DNA from: UBA3792 sp964426415
Lineage (GTDB): Bacteria; Bacillota; Clostridia; Christensenellales; CAG-138
Direction of reading: 5' to 3'
DNA length: 24,372 nucleotides
Assembly (NCBI GenBank): GCA_964426415.1
Contig: CAYRQM010000028.1
Span: 1-24,372, forward strand
Each line of letters begins with the position of its first letter. The stretch's first letter is position 1. Under the pieces are notes generated by a model. It did not search any database and was not told the DNA's origin. It was given only the letters and a program-made list of their open reading frames with translations. The position numbers were made by a program, and so were the translations under genes. Positions 1-7,022 of the stretch are shown one piece after another.

Positions 1-52
1 TCCCCCTACACGCAATCCTCCCTCACTTTTACCCGGAACTATTTTACACCAA
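1..52. repeat. Left copy of 52-bp terminal inverted repeat
   Basis: The first 52 bases are the reverse complement of positions 24320-24371 with a single mismatch, an A/G difference inside the G-rich stretch. The element holds no ORF. Because it lies at both extreme ends of the window in opposite orientation, it is probably a dispersed repeat at which the assembly broke. It could also be the terminal repeat of a larger unit, but nothing between the copies (division, topoisomerase and citrate genes) looks like mobile-element cargo. Confidence 0.85.
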
Positions 53-57
53 CAAGA

Positions 58-235
58 CTCGTCGCCATGTACTCCGCTTCGTTCGCGGTGGGTTTTGCGA
101 AACCCACCGTTCACCTGCTTCGCCATGGCTCCTCTCCGCAAAAGGTCACGCTCGTCGCCATGTACTCCGCTTCGCTCGCAGTGGGTTTTGCGAAACCCAC
201 CGTTCACCTGCTTCGCCATGGCTCCTCTCCGCAAA
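58..235. repeat. 93-bp tandem repeat, two copies visible before the assembly gap
   Basis: Copy 1 (58-150) and copy 2 (151-235, cut by the gap) are nearly identical, with a period of 93 bp. Each contains a hairpin: in copy 1 a 9-bp stem (87-95 with 100-108) and loop TGCG, and in copy 2 an 8-bp stem (181-188 with 193-200). The sequence after the gap (336 onward, AGGTCACGCTCG) continues the unit exactly where copy 2 stops, so more copies may be collapsed there. The period is a multiple of three, so ORFs run through it on both strands, but there is no ribosome binding site in context and no recognisable protein. I regard it as a noncoding intergenic repeat. Confidence 0.85.
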
Positions 236-335
236 NNNNNNNNNNNNNNNNNNNNNNNNNNNNNNNNNNNNNNNNNNNNNNNNNNNNNNNNNNNNNNNNN
301 NNNNNNNNNNNNNNNNNNNNNNNNNNNNNNNNNNN
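236..335. other. Assembly gap (100 N)
   Basis: Exactly 100 unknown bases, the usual placeholder for a gap of unknown size. It falls inside the 93-bp tandem repeat, which explains why the assembly could not bridge it. The true distance across the gap is unknown. Confidence 0.98.
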
Positions 336-372
336 AGGTCACGCTCGCTTCGGCTGCGCCTTTGCTTCGCTA

Positions 373-489
373 CCAACCTTTTGCGGGCAACCCGTGTACA
401 CGTTTTTGGGGAGGGGACGCAAAAACGACGCCAACCTTTTGCGGGTAACCCTGCGTACACGTTTTTCGGGGAAGGAACACGAAAACCGC
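373..489. repeat. 58/59-bp direct repeat, two units
   Basis: Units at 373-430 and 431-489 both begin CCAACCTTTTGCGGG and share GTACACGTTTTT and a following GGGGA-rich stretch. They differ by several substitutions and about one inserted base. They lie directly after the 93-bp repeat and form a second, more diverged tandem family. No gene is seen in this stretch. Confidence 0.7.
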
Positions 490-498
490 CTCCGTTTT

Positions 499-679
499 GT
501 AGGGGCGGATACCATCCGCCAGCCCAAGTTTGCGCACATGACAATCGGTATAAGAACGCAAATATGCCTCAATGTCATCCTGAGGCAAAGCCGAAGGATC
601 TCGCACGCAAGCGAGAGATTCTTCCTTGCTGCGTCAGAATGACAACGGGGAACGGCTGGCGGATACTATCCGCCCCTAC
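499..679. repeat. Nested palindromic element (outer inverted repeat enclosing a long hairpin)
   Basis: The outer arms, 499-524 and 654-679, are 26-bp inverted repeats with two central mismatches, built around GTAGGGGCGGATA and its complement. Inside them, 573-644 forms a second imperfect palindrome running from TGTCATCCTGAGGC to CAGAATGACA around a short loop near 605-610. This has the shape of a small non-autonomous or REP-like dispersed element. I recall sequences of this general kind (GGGGCGGAT... and TGTCATCCTGAG...) in intergenic regions of gut Clostridia, but the copy number in this genome cannot be judged here. Confidence 0.75.
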
Positions 680-727
680 GGAATGACGCGTGATGTGGCG
701 TTGCTTCCGTGTATGCGCTGAAAATCA

Positions 728-758
728 AAATGGCGGCAGCGCCGCCATTTCAATAATT
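728..758 (-). terminator. Probable terminator of the dcw operon
   Basis: A perfect 10-bp stem (728-737 with 741-750; arm AAATGGCGGC, loop of 3) lies about 45 bp beyond the ftsQ stop codon. Read on the minus strand, the stem is followed by TGATTTT, a weak T-tract. The short pyrimidine-rich run at about 755-783, repeating TTCATT, lies between the stop and the hairpin and may be another simple repeat. Confidence 0.6.
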
Positions 759-794
759 TCTTCATTTCTTCATTCTTCATTCCCTATCCGCCTC

Positions 795-2144
795 TCAGCC
801 CGTAAACGGCTCGTCCGTGGGCGGGGGCGTGGTGACGGTCGGCGTGGTGGGATTGGGGGTGGCGTTGGGGTCGATGGTCGCATTGGGATCCGTCGTCACG
901 GTGGGGCTGTCGGTGGGCAGGGTATAGTCGTCGATGGGCTCGGTGCTGTACACGCTGCCTGCCTCCAAAGGCGACACAATCACGCCCTCCTTTCCGTACA
1001 GATAGACGGTGATGGTGGTGTAGCCGCTGTTGACGTACTGCGCGGCGCGTGCCATAATCTTGTCCCACTTGCTGTCCAGACGGGTAAACTTGGTCTGTAG
1101 CTCGGTGGTGTCGCCCACCGTGATGCAATAGTTGGACGGCGAGGTATAGATGCGCACATTCATCAGCTCGGAAAGGTCGATGCTGCTCAAGCGCGGCGAA
1201 CGCGACGCGTCCAGCAGGTCGTGATCGTTCATCGCATTGAGGATGTCAATCAGCACAGCCACCGCCGAATCGGTGGCGTCGCCGATGCGCTGCCCCTCTA
1301 CCAGATTGCTCACGTCCAGCCCTTCGACAATCAAAAGATCGCCTGCCGTCTCGGCTTGGGCGTCCAGCACGACGCCGTTTTCGTCGATGATGGCAATGTA
1401 GTTCTTGTCCCAGCCCCAACGGATGCAGGCAGCGGCGCTGCGCTTGCTGACTTGGATTTGGATGGTGGACGGGAACACGTATTTCATGGAGGTCACGTCC
1501 AAAAAGGCGTCTTGCTCGATGCGCGCTTCGGCGTCGGGCAGATTTTGAAACAGAATGCTTTTGCCAAGCTCCAGCTTGGACATCTGCACAATCTCGTTTT
1601 CGGTATATCCATCGGGCACGAACACGACGGAGATGGTGCCAATGCGCGTGACAAACCACGCCATAAAGAGCAGCACCGCCGCCGCCGCGACGCCCAGCAC
1701 GATGGTGGTCATGCTTGTCCTGCGTCGTTTTTGCCGCTGCGCACGCTGCACGGAGGCCTGCTTATCTTCTTCGCGCCGCCGTACCGCCGCACGCGCATCG
1801 GCACGCGCCTTTGCCGCGTCATACTCGCGCTTTGCCGCCGTTTCATGCTCGACCACCGTGGTGGTGGCCTTTGGGGCGTCCTTGCGCTTGCCGTAGCGCA
1901 CCTTTTTGCCGCCGACGCGATGCCCGTAGCGGTCAAACGTGAACTGTGCCGATTCGGAAGCGTCCTCTAAGGGCTGCGCTTCGTCCTGCTGCAGCTCGTC
2001 CGCCGCTTCGACAGGCGCAGCGACCTGCTTTGCCGATGGGGATTCCTCATCGGCAAAGAGATCGATTTCGGGTACGCTGTCGCCCGCGCCCTCGTCAAAG
2101 AGGAAGCCGTCCCGCTGGTTTTTTTTGCTCTTGTCGTGTTTCAA
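795..2144 (-). CDS. ftsQ: Cell division protein FtsQ/DivIB
   Basis: Bitopic division protein that links early divisome proteins to the septal synthase through FtsL/FtsB-type partners. The 449 residues comprise a long charged cytoplasmic region (1-144, rich in Ala/Arg/Lys/Glu), one membrane helix (about 146-166), a POTRA-like region (about 168-240, with the stretch FPSTIQIQVSKRSAAA typical of FtsQ), a beta domain to about 400, and a Pro/Thr/Asp/Asn tail (405-449) containing DPNAT repeats. It is longer than the usual 250-300 residues because of both ends. The start is TTG at 2144, overlapping the murA stop in a TTGA arrangement, with GAAAGGA upstream. It is the last gene of the dcw operon; ftsA and ftsZ are not present. 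The family call rests on topology, POTRA-like sequence and position. Confidence 0.85.
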   Translation of the reverse strand: MKHDKSKKNQRDGFLFDEGAGDSVPEIDLFADEESPSAKQVAAPVEAADELQQDEAQPLEDASESAQFTFDRYGHRVGGKKVRYGKRKDAPKATTTVVEHETAAKREYDAAKARADARAAVRRREEDKQASVQRAQRQKRRRTSMTTIVLGVAAAAVLLFMAWFVTRIGTISVVFVPDGYTENEIVQMSKLELGKSILFQNLPDAEARIEQDAFLDVTSMKYVFPSTIQIQVSKRSAAACIRWGWDKNYIAIIDENGVVLDAQAETAGDLLIVEGLDVSNLVEGQRIGDATDSAVAVLIDILNAMNDHDLLDASRSPRLSSIDLSELMNVRIYTSPSNYCITVGDTTELQTKFTRLDSKWDKIMARAAQYVNSGYTTITVYLYGKEGVIVSPLEAGSVYSTEPIDDYTLPTDSPTVTTDPNATIDPNATPNPTTPTVTTPPPTDEPFTG

Positions 2145-3403
2145 TCCGGTTCGTCCTTTCGCCTGATCGTGCCGCCCAATGCAGCCACCGCCGTGTCCAT
2201 GCGGGCGTACCCGCGCTCAATGCGTTCGGCAAACGCAATGGTCGTTTCGCCCTCCGCGCACAGCCCTGCCAAGACCAATGCCGCGCCGCCGCGCAAATCG
2301 TGGGCTTCCACCTGTGCGCCGTGCAGCGTTCGCACGCCTGTAATGACCGCCGTGCGGTCGTAAATGTTGTTGCGCCCACCCATGCGGCAAAGCTCCTGCG
2401 CGTGCTTGAAACGGTTTTCAAACACGTTCTCCACCAGCACGCTCGTGCCCTCTGCCACCGAAAGCAGCGCAAAGAGCTGCGGCTGCAAATCGGTGGGAAA
2501 CCCGGGATAGGGGCGCGTCTCCGCCCGCGGCAGCGCGATGGGGCGCTTGGGCGCCCGCAGCCGTACCGCGTCCTGATACTGCCGCACGATGCAGCCGCAT
2601 CCGTCCAGCTTAGAAAGCACTGCATCCAACAGCCGCGGATCGGTGTCGGTCACCGTGACGTCGCCGCCCGTGATCGCGCCCGCCATCAGGTAGGTGCCCG
2701 TCACGATGCGGTCGGGCATGATCGTGTAGGTGGCGCCGTGTCCCGCCGTGCGTCCCGAAATGACCACGGTGGGCGTGCCCGCGCCCGCTACGCAAAAGCC
2801 GCACGCGTTGAGAAAGCCTTGCAAATCGACAATCTCCGGCTCGCACGCCGCGTTGCGAATGACGGTTTCGCCCTCGACGCGACACGCGGCAAGCATGCTG
2901 TTCTCCGTCGCGCCCACGCTGGGATAGTCCAAATCGATTTCGGCGCCGATCAGCTTGGGCGTGGTGCAGACGATGCGGCCGCCCTGCTCCTCGATGGCGA
3001 CGTTGAGCCGTCCAAGCCCGTGCAGGTGCAGGTCGATGGGGCGATTGCCGATCTCGCAGCCGCCCGGATAGGACGCCACCGCTTGATGAAACCGTGCCAG
3101 CACCGAGCCAAGCAAAAAGATGGAGGAACGCAGCTTCAGCGACAGCGCTTGGGGCAGCACGCACGAGTTTGCCGTGCTTGCGTCGATTTCCACCGCGTCG
3201 CCATCATAGCGCACCGTGCAGCCCAACGCTTGCAGGATGGCAAGCATGTTTTCCACGTCCACCAGCTTGGGACAGTGCAGCAGCCGAACGGGTGCATCCA
3301 CCAAAAGCGTCGCCGCCAAGATGGGTAAAGCCGCATTCTTCGCGCCCTGCGCGGCGACCTCACCACGCAGCGCCGTCCCGCCCGTCACGATCCAATTCGA
3401 CAT
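2141..3403 (-). CDS. murA: UDP-N-acetylglucosamine 1-carboxyvinyltransferase MurA
   Basis: First committed step of peptidoglycan synthesis: transfer of enolpyruvate from phosphoenolpyruvate to UDP-GlcNAc in the cytoplasm. The 420-residue length is normal. Visible are Lys22-Asn23 (GAKNAALP), the active-site loop PGGCEIGNRPIDLH with catalytic Cys116 (the fosfomycin target, so the usual Cys rather than Asp), and PGFPTDLQPQ with the conserved Asp. The ATG at 3403 is chosen because GGAGGG sits 8 nt upstream and the protein then begins MSNWIVTGGT as in the family; the reading frame remains open for about 100 codons further, into ftsW. Its stop overlaps the ftsQ start by 4 nt. Many Clostridia carry two MurA paralogues; this is the dcw-encoded one. 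Confidence 0.97.
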   Translation of the reverse strand: MSNWIVTGGTALRGEVAAQGAKNAALPILAATLLVDAPVRLLHCPKLVDVENMLAILQALGCTVRYDGDAVEIDASTANSCVLPQALSLKLRSSIFLLGSVLARFHQAVASYPGGCEIGNRPIDLHLHGLGRLNVAIEEQGGRIVCTTPKLIGAEIDLDYPSVGATENSMLAACRVEGETVIRNAACEPEIVDLQGFLNACGFCVAGAGTPTVVISGRTAGHGATYTIMPDRIVTGTYLMAGAITGGDVTVTDTDPRLLDAVLSKLDGCGCIVRQYQDAVRLRAPKRPIALPRAETRPYPGFPTDLQPQLFALLSVAEGTSVLVENVFENRFKHAQELCRMGGRNNIYDRTAVITGVRTLHGAQVEAHDLRGGAALVLAGLCAEGETTIAFAERIERGYARMDTAVAALGGTIRRKDEPD

Positions 3404-3459
3404 AGTGTTCTTCCCTCCGCGATGATAACACATCTTATGCGACGGGAAAAAAGAATGTG

Positions 3460-4614
3460 CTACGCCACGGGCTTGACGTCGCGGGAGATGGACAGCAGCA
3501 TCCCCATGGCGCCCAAGAACACCAACAGCGACGTGCCGCCCGCGGATATGAACGGAAGCGCCTGCCCCGTTGTGGGCAGCAGCCCCGTGACCACGCCGAT
3601 GTTGACAAACACTTGGAAGCCGAACACGATGGAGATGCCCGCCGCCAGCAGGCTTCCGAACCGATTGCGGCAGCGCATGGAAATGACGATGCCGCGGAAC
3701 ACGATCCACGCGTACATCAGAATGACCAGCGCACCGCCGAAGAACCCAAATTCTTCACACAGAATGGCGAAGATGAAGTCGGACTCGCCGTAGGTCATAT
3801 ACAGCATTTTTTGGTAGCTGTTGTTGAGCCCCTTGCCGAACAGCCCGCCCGACCCGATGGCGTAGTACGACTGCAAAAGCTGATAGCCGCTGCCCTGCGG
3901 GTCTGCCTCCGGGTTGGAGAAGGACGTCAAACGCGCCAGACGATACGGCTCGATGATGGCAAGCGCCGCCACCGCCACCACCGCCAAAATGCCGATGACC
4001 ATGAGCTGCTTGAGGTTGCAGCCGCCCAAGTACAGCAGCACGATACCGATGAACCCGACGATGACCGCCATGGACATGTTGGGCTGCAGCATGATCAACC
4101 CGCAGATGAATGCAATGACGATGAGCATGGGCAGCATGCCGCCGCGGAACGTGCTCATCTCGGCACGGTGGCGCGACATATACGCGCTCATAAAAATCAT
4201 CAGACCAAACTTGGCAATCTCGGACGGCTGCACCGACACGCCAAAGACGTCCAGCCAACGCTTGCCGCCGTTGTACTCCTTGCCCCACACCAGCACCACC
4301 ACCAGCAGGATGGCAGACACGACCAGCGCAAGGACGTTGATCTTTTCGATGAGGCGATAGTTGATGCAGGAGATTAACAGCATGACGGGGTACCCAATGA
4401 GCAGGTAGACAATCTGCCGTTTGAGGTAGTAGTAGCTGTCGTAGTTGGCGCCGGAGTAGTGCTGCGCGTAATAGTAGCTTGCCGAGAAGATCATCACAAG
4501 CCCAAAGGCGCACAAAGCAGACACCACCAGCAGGATCGAAAAGTCGATCTTGCCCATCGTGCTCTGCCGTTCGCGCAAGCGCGCGATCAGATTTTTTGAC
4601 TGCGTCTTTGCCAT
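3460..4614 (-). CDS. ftsW: Septal peptidoglycan polymerase FtsW (SEDS family)
   Basis: Membrane glycosyltransferase that polymerises lipid II at the septum with its cognate class B PBP (here the PBP at 8494-10710). The 384 residues carry about ten hydrophobic segments. SEDS signatures are GGKRWLDVFGVSVQPSE (116-132), FGKGLNNSYQK (259-269), ESDFIFAILCEEFGF (277-291) with Asp279 as the likely catalytic residue, and TGLLPTTGQALPFISAGG (343-360). The start is ATG at 4614, with AAGGAGG 5-6 nt upstream. The gene is preceded by murD (42-nt gap) and followed by murA after 56 nt, where murG would be expected. RodA is the alternative in this family, but the dcw position supports FtsW. Confidence 0.95.
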   Translation of the reverse strand: MAKTQSKNLIARLRERQSTMGKIDFSILLVVSALCAFGLVMIFSASYYYAQHYSGANYDSYYYLKRQIVYLLIGYPVMLLISCINYRLIEKINVLALVVSAILLVVVLVWGKEYNGGKRWLDVFGVSVQPSEIAKFGLMIFMSAYMSRHRAEMSTFRGGMLPMLIVIAFICGLIMLQPNMSMAVIVGFIGIVLLYLGGCNLKQLMVIGILAVVAVAALAIIEPYRLARLTSFSNPEADPQGSGYQLLQSYYAIGSGGLFGKGLNNSYQKMLYMTYGESDFIFAILCEEFGFFGGALVILMYAWIVFRGIVISMRCRNRFGSLLAAGISIVFGFQVFVNIGVVTGLLPTTGQALPFISAGGTSLLVFLGAMGMLLSISRDVKPVA

Positions 4615-4656
4615 GCTCCTCCTTGGTTGCTGCAGTTTATGTCTGCGAAAGCGGAA

Positions 4657-6003
4657 TCAGAATTCGCGGACGATGTCCTTGAATACTTGCCCGCGCTGTT
4701 CGTAGTTGTCGAACATATCCCAGCTTGCGCACGCGGGGCTCAAAAGCACCGCATCGCCCTCGGTGGCAAGGGAGCGTGCCAGCTCCACCGCTTCGCCAAA
4801 GGTTTCCGCCGTCTGGCACAGTCCGCGATAGCCGTACTTTTCGGCACAGTCCAAAATTTGCTGCTGCGTGTCGCCCAACACCACGCACGCCTTGATGATC
4901 GGCGTGAACGCAACGAACAGTTCGTCGAAGCCGATGTGCTTGTCGTAGCCGCCCAGCAACAGGATGGTGGGCTTTTTCATGGCTTCGATGGCGCGTGCGG
5001 TGGACGCGGGATTCGTGCCCTTGGAATCGTTGATGTAATCGACGCCGTCACGGGTGCAAACGTATTCGATGCGATGTTCGACGCCGGGGAACGTCTTGAG
5101 CGTGGCGCGAATCGTTTCGGGCGCAATGCCCTGCGACAGCGCCAGCAGCGCGCACAGCATGGCGTTTTCCAGATTGTGCCCGCCCGGAATGCGAATCTCG
5201 TCCGCACGGATGAGGGGCGTGTCCACACCGTCGCGGCGATAGATGACCATGCCGTCCTTAAGGAACGCGCCTTCGGGCACTTCCTCCTTGCGGGAAAAAT
5301 ACAGCACATGGGCGGGCGTCCGCTTTGCAAAGCCGCGCACCACCGCATCGTCCCAGTTGAGCACCGCATAGTCCGACGCCGTTTGGTTGTCCAAAATCTT
5401 GGCCTTCGCCGCGATGTAGTTTTCCATGGTGCCGAAGTGATCCAAATGGTCGGGCGTGATGTTGCAAACGCCCGCCGCAATGGCGTGGAAGCGGCTGTTG
5501 CCCTCTAACTGAAGCGCGGCGGTTTCCGCCACCACCACGTCGCCGGGCTTGGTGTCCAGCGCGTGGGAAGAGATGGCGACGCCGATGTTGCCCAAAACGT
5601 AGGTGTTGCGCCCCGCTGCACGGAACAGATCGCCCGTCAGCGCGGTGCAGGTGGTCTTGCCGTTGGTGCCCGTGATGCAGACGAAATCTGCCTTGGAATA
5701 GCGATAGCCCAGCTCGATCTCGGAAACGACCTCGATGCCGCGCCGCTTCGCCTCTACGATGAAATTGCGCGACATGGGAATGATGGGACTGGGAACCAGC
5801 AAATCGACATTGTCCAAAAGATCCATCGGGTTCGCGCCCAGCTTGACCTCATACGCGATGCCCGAAAGCTGGTCGAACAGCCCTCGAATTTCGGGCTTCA
5901 TATCGTTGACGATGATGCGATAGTTGTCTTGATACAGCAGCCGCGCCGCCGCGATGCCGCTTTTTGCCATGCCGACGATCAACGCCGTTTTTTGTCTAGC
6001 CAT
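4657..6003 (-). CDS. murD: UDP-N-acetylmuramoylalanine--D-glutamate ligase MurD
   Basis: ATP-dependent cytoplasmic ligase adding D-Glu to UDP-MurNAc-L-Ala. The 448 residues carry an N-terminal Rossmann-like domain (GMAKSGIAAA), the ATP loop GTNGKTT (112-118), GNIG (138-141), NITPDHLDHF (181-190), HRIEYV and NDSKGTNPAST in the last third, LLGGYDKHIGFDEL, and the C-terminal LLSPACASWDMFDNY. One point is unusual: the motif normally read as E-x-S-S-F-Q-L is ETAALQL (160-166), which keeps Glu and Gln but replaces both serines and the aromatic residue. The start is ATG at 6003, with AGGGGG overlapping the mraY stop 8 nt away. Confidence 0.96.
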   Translation of the reverse strand: MARQKTALIVGMAKSGIAAARLLYQDNYRIIVNDMKPEIRGLFDQLSGIAYEVKLGANPMDLLDNVDLLVPSPIIPMSRNFIVEAKRRGIEVVSEIELGYRYSKADFVCITGTNGKTTCTALTGDLFRAAGRNTYVLGNIGVAISSHALDTKPGDVVVAETAALQLEGNSRFHAIAAGVCNITPDHLDHFGTMENYIAAKAKILDNQTASDYAVLNWDDAVVRGFAKRTPAHVLYFSRKEEVPEGAFLKDGMVIYRRDGVDTPLIRADEIRIPGGHNLENAMLCALLALSQGIAPETIRATLKTFPGVEHRIEYVCTRDGVDYINDSKGTNPASTARAIEAMKKPTILLLGGYDKHIGFDELFVAFTPIIKACVVLGDTQQQILDCAEKYGYRGLCQTAETFGEAVELARSLATEGDAVLLSPACASWDMFDNYEQRGQVFKDIVREF

Positions 6004-6011
6004 ACTGCCCC

Positions 6012-7013
6012 CTACATACAGAATACAAAGATAATCAGCGCAGCCGCGCTGGAAAGAAGCGTCACAATGCTGTACATGGTCACGATCTTGGTTTCACAGA
6101 CGCCGCACTGCTCGAAATGGTGGTGCAGCGGCGCCATCTTGAAGATGCGCTTTTTGTTGCGCAGCTTATAGGAACCAACCTGCAATATGACCGACACCGA
6201 CGACGCCACAAAGCAAATGCCCATCAGCGGCACCAGCAGCGACGTGCGGGTCAACAGCGCCATAGCCGACACGGCGCCGCCCAGCGTGAACGCGCCCGCG
6301 TCGCCCATAAAGACCTTGGCGGGATAGGTGTTGTGAATGAGAAACCCGATGCACGCGCCTGCCACCGCGCTTGCAAACACTGCCATGCCCGTCATGTGCA
6401 GCACGTCCGTCACCGCCGCGTTTCCAAGCAGCACGAACAGGATGCACAGCACCGCCGTTCCCATCGAATAGATGGAGGTGACCGAGCTGGACAGCCCGTC
6501 CAGCCCATCGGTCAAGTTGACCGAATTGACCACGGCGATGATGACGAACATCGCAAACGGGATGTAAAAGATGCCGATGTCCAGCTTGTCAAGCCAGATG
6601 GTGCTGCCCACGCCGTCCAAAAAGTACAGCCAAATGGCAAATCCAAGCGCCAGTACAAACTGCGCCGCAATCTTCTGCCATGCCCGCAGCCCAAGCGAGC
6701 GCTTTTTGTGGATTTTGATGAAGTCGTCCAAGAACCCCACCAGCCCGAACAGCGTGCACATGAGCAGCGCCACCAGCGGGAACGTGTAATCGCCGTGTCC
6801 CCAAATGAGGGTGGAGACCAAGATGGCAGCCAGAATCATGATGCCGCCCATCGTGGGCGTGCCCTGCTTCTTGAGGTGGGTCTGCGGGCCGTCGTCGCGC
6901 ACGTTTTGCACAAACTTGAGCTTTTTCAGCATGGGAATCGTGATCGGCCCCAGCAGCGCGCAAACGACGAACGCCGTCAGCAATGCGAAAAGGGAATTGA
7001 GGATACTATTCAT
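6012..7013 (-). CDS. mraY: Phospho-N-acetylmuramoyl-pentapeptide transferase MraY
   Basis: Integral membrane enzyme that transfers phospho-MurNAc-pentapeptide from UDP to undecaprenyl phosphate, forming lipid I. The 333 residues are strongly hydrophobic with about ten membrane segments. Key motifs are GTPTMGG (51-57), GFLDDFIK with the Asp pair at 96-97, NSVNLTDGLDGLSS (163-176), NTYPAKVFMGDAGAF and MAPLHHHFE, all matching the family. The gap to murE is 9 nt and to murD 8 nt. The ribosome binding site is weak (GAAGAAG ahead of ATG at 7013), so translation may be coupled to murE. In most related clusters murF would lie between murE and this gene. Confidence 0.97.
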   Translation of the reverse strand: MNSILNSLFALLTAFVVCALLGPITIPMLKKLKFVQNVRDDGPQTHLKKQGTPTMGGIMILAAILVSTLIWGHGDYTFPLVALLMCTLFGLVGFLDDFIKIHKKRSLGLRAWQKIAAQFVLALGFAIWLYFLDGVGSTIWLDKLDIGIFYIPFAMFVIIAVVNSVNLTDGLDGLSSSVTSIYSMGTAVLCILFVLLGNAAVTDVLHMTGMAVFASAVAGACIGFLIHNTYPAKVFMGDAGAFTLGGAVSAMALLTRTSLLVPLMGICFVASSVSVILQVGSYKLRNKKRIFKMAPLHHHFEQCGVCETKIVTMYSIVTLLSSAAALIIFVFCM

Positions 7014-7022
7014 ATGTCTTCT

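Noticed and set aside
58..489. CRISPR array
   Set aside because: The units are directly adjacent without unique spacers and are far longer than CRISPR repeats; no cas genes are present.
67..642. Possible repeat protein encoded by the 93-bp array
   Set aside because: It runs through unknown bases and then into unrelated repeats. It has no ribosome binding site and no conserved domain, and the hairpins fit noncoding repeats better.
1946..3328. 460-codon plus-strand open frame opposite murA/ftsQ
   Set aside because: It is an Arg/Ala/His-rich antisense frame with no ribosome binding site or domain.
3404..3459. Internal promoter or terminator between ftsW and murA
   Set aside because: The 56-bp gap holds the murA ribosome binding site but no convincing hairpin or promoter pair.
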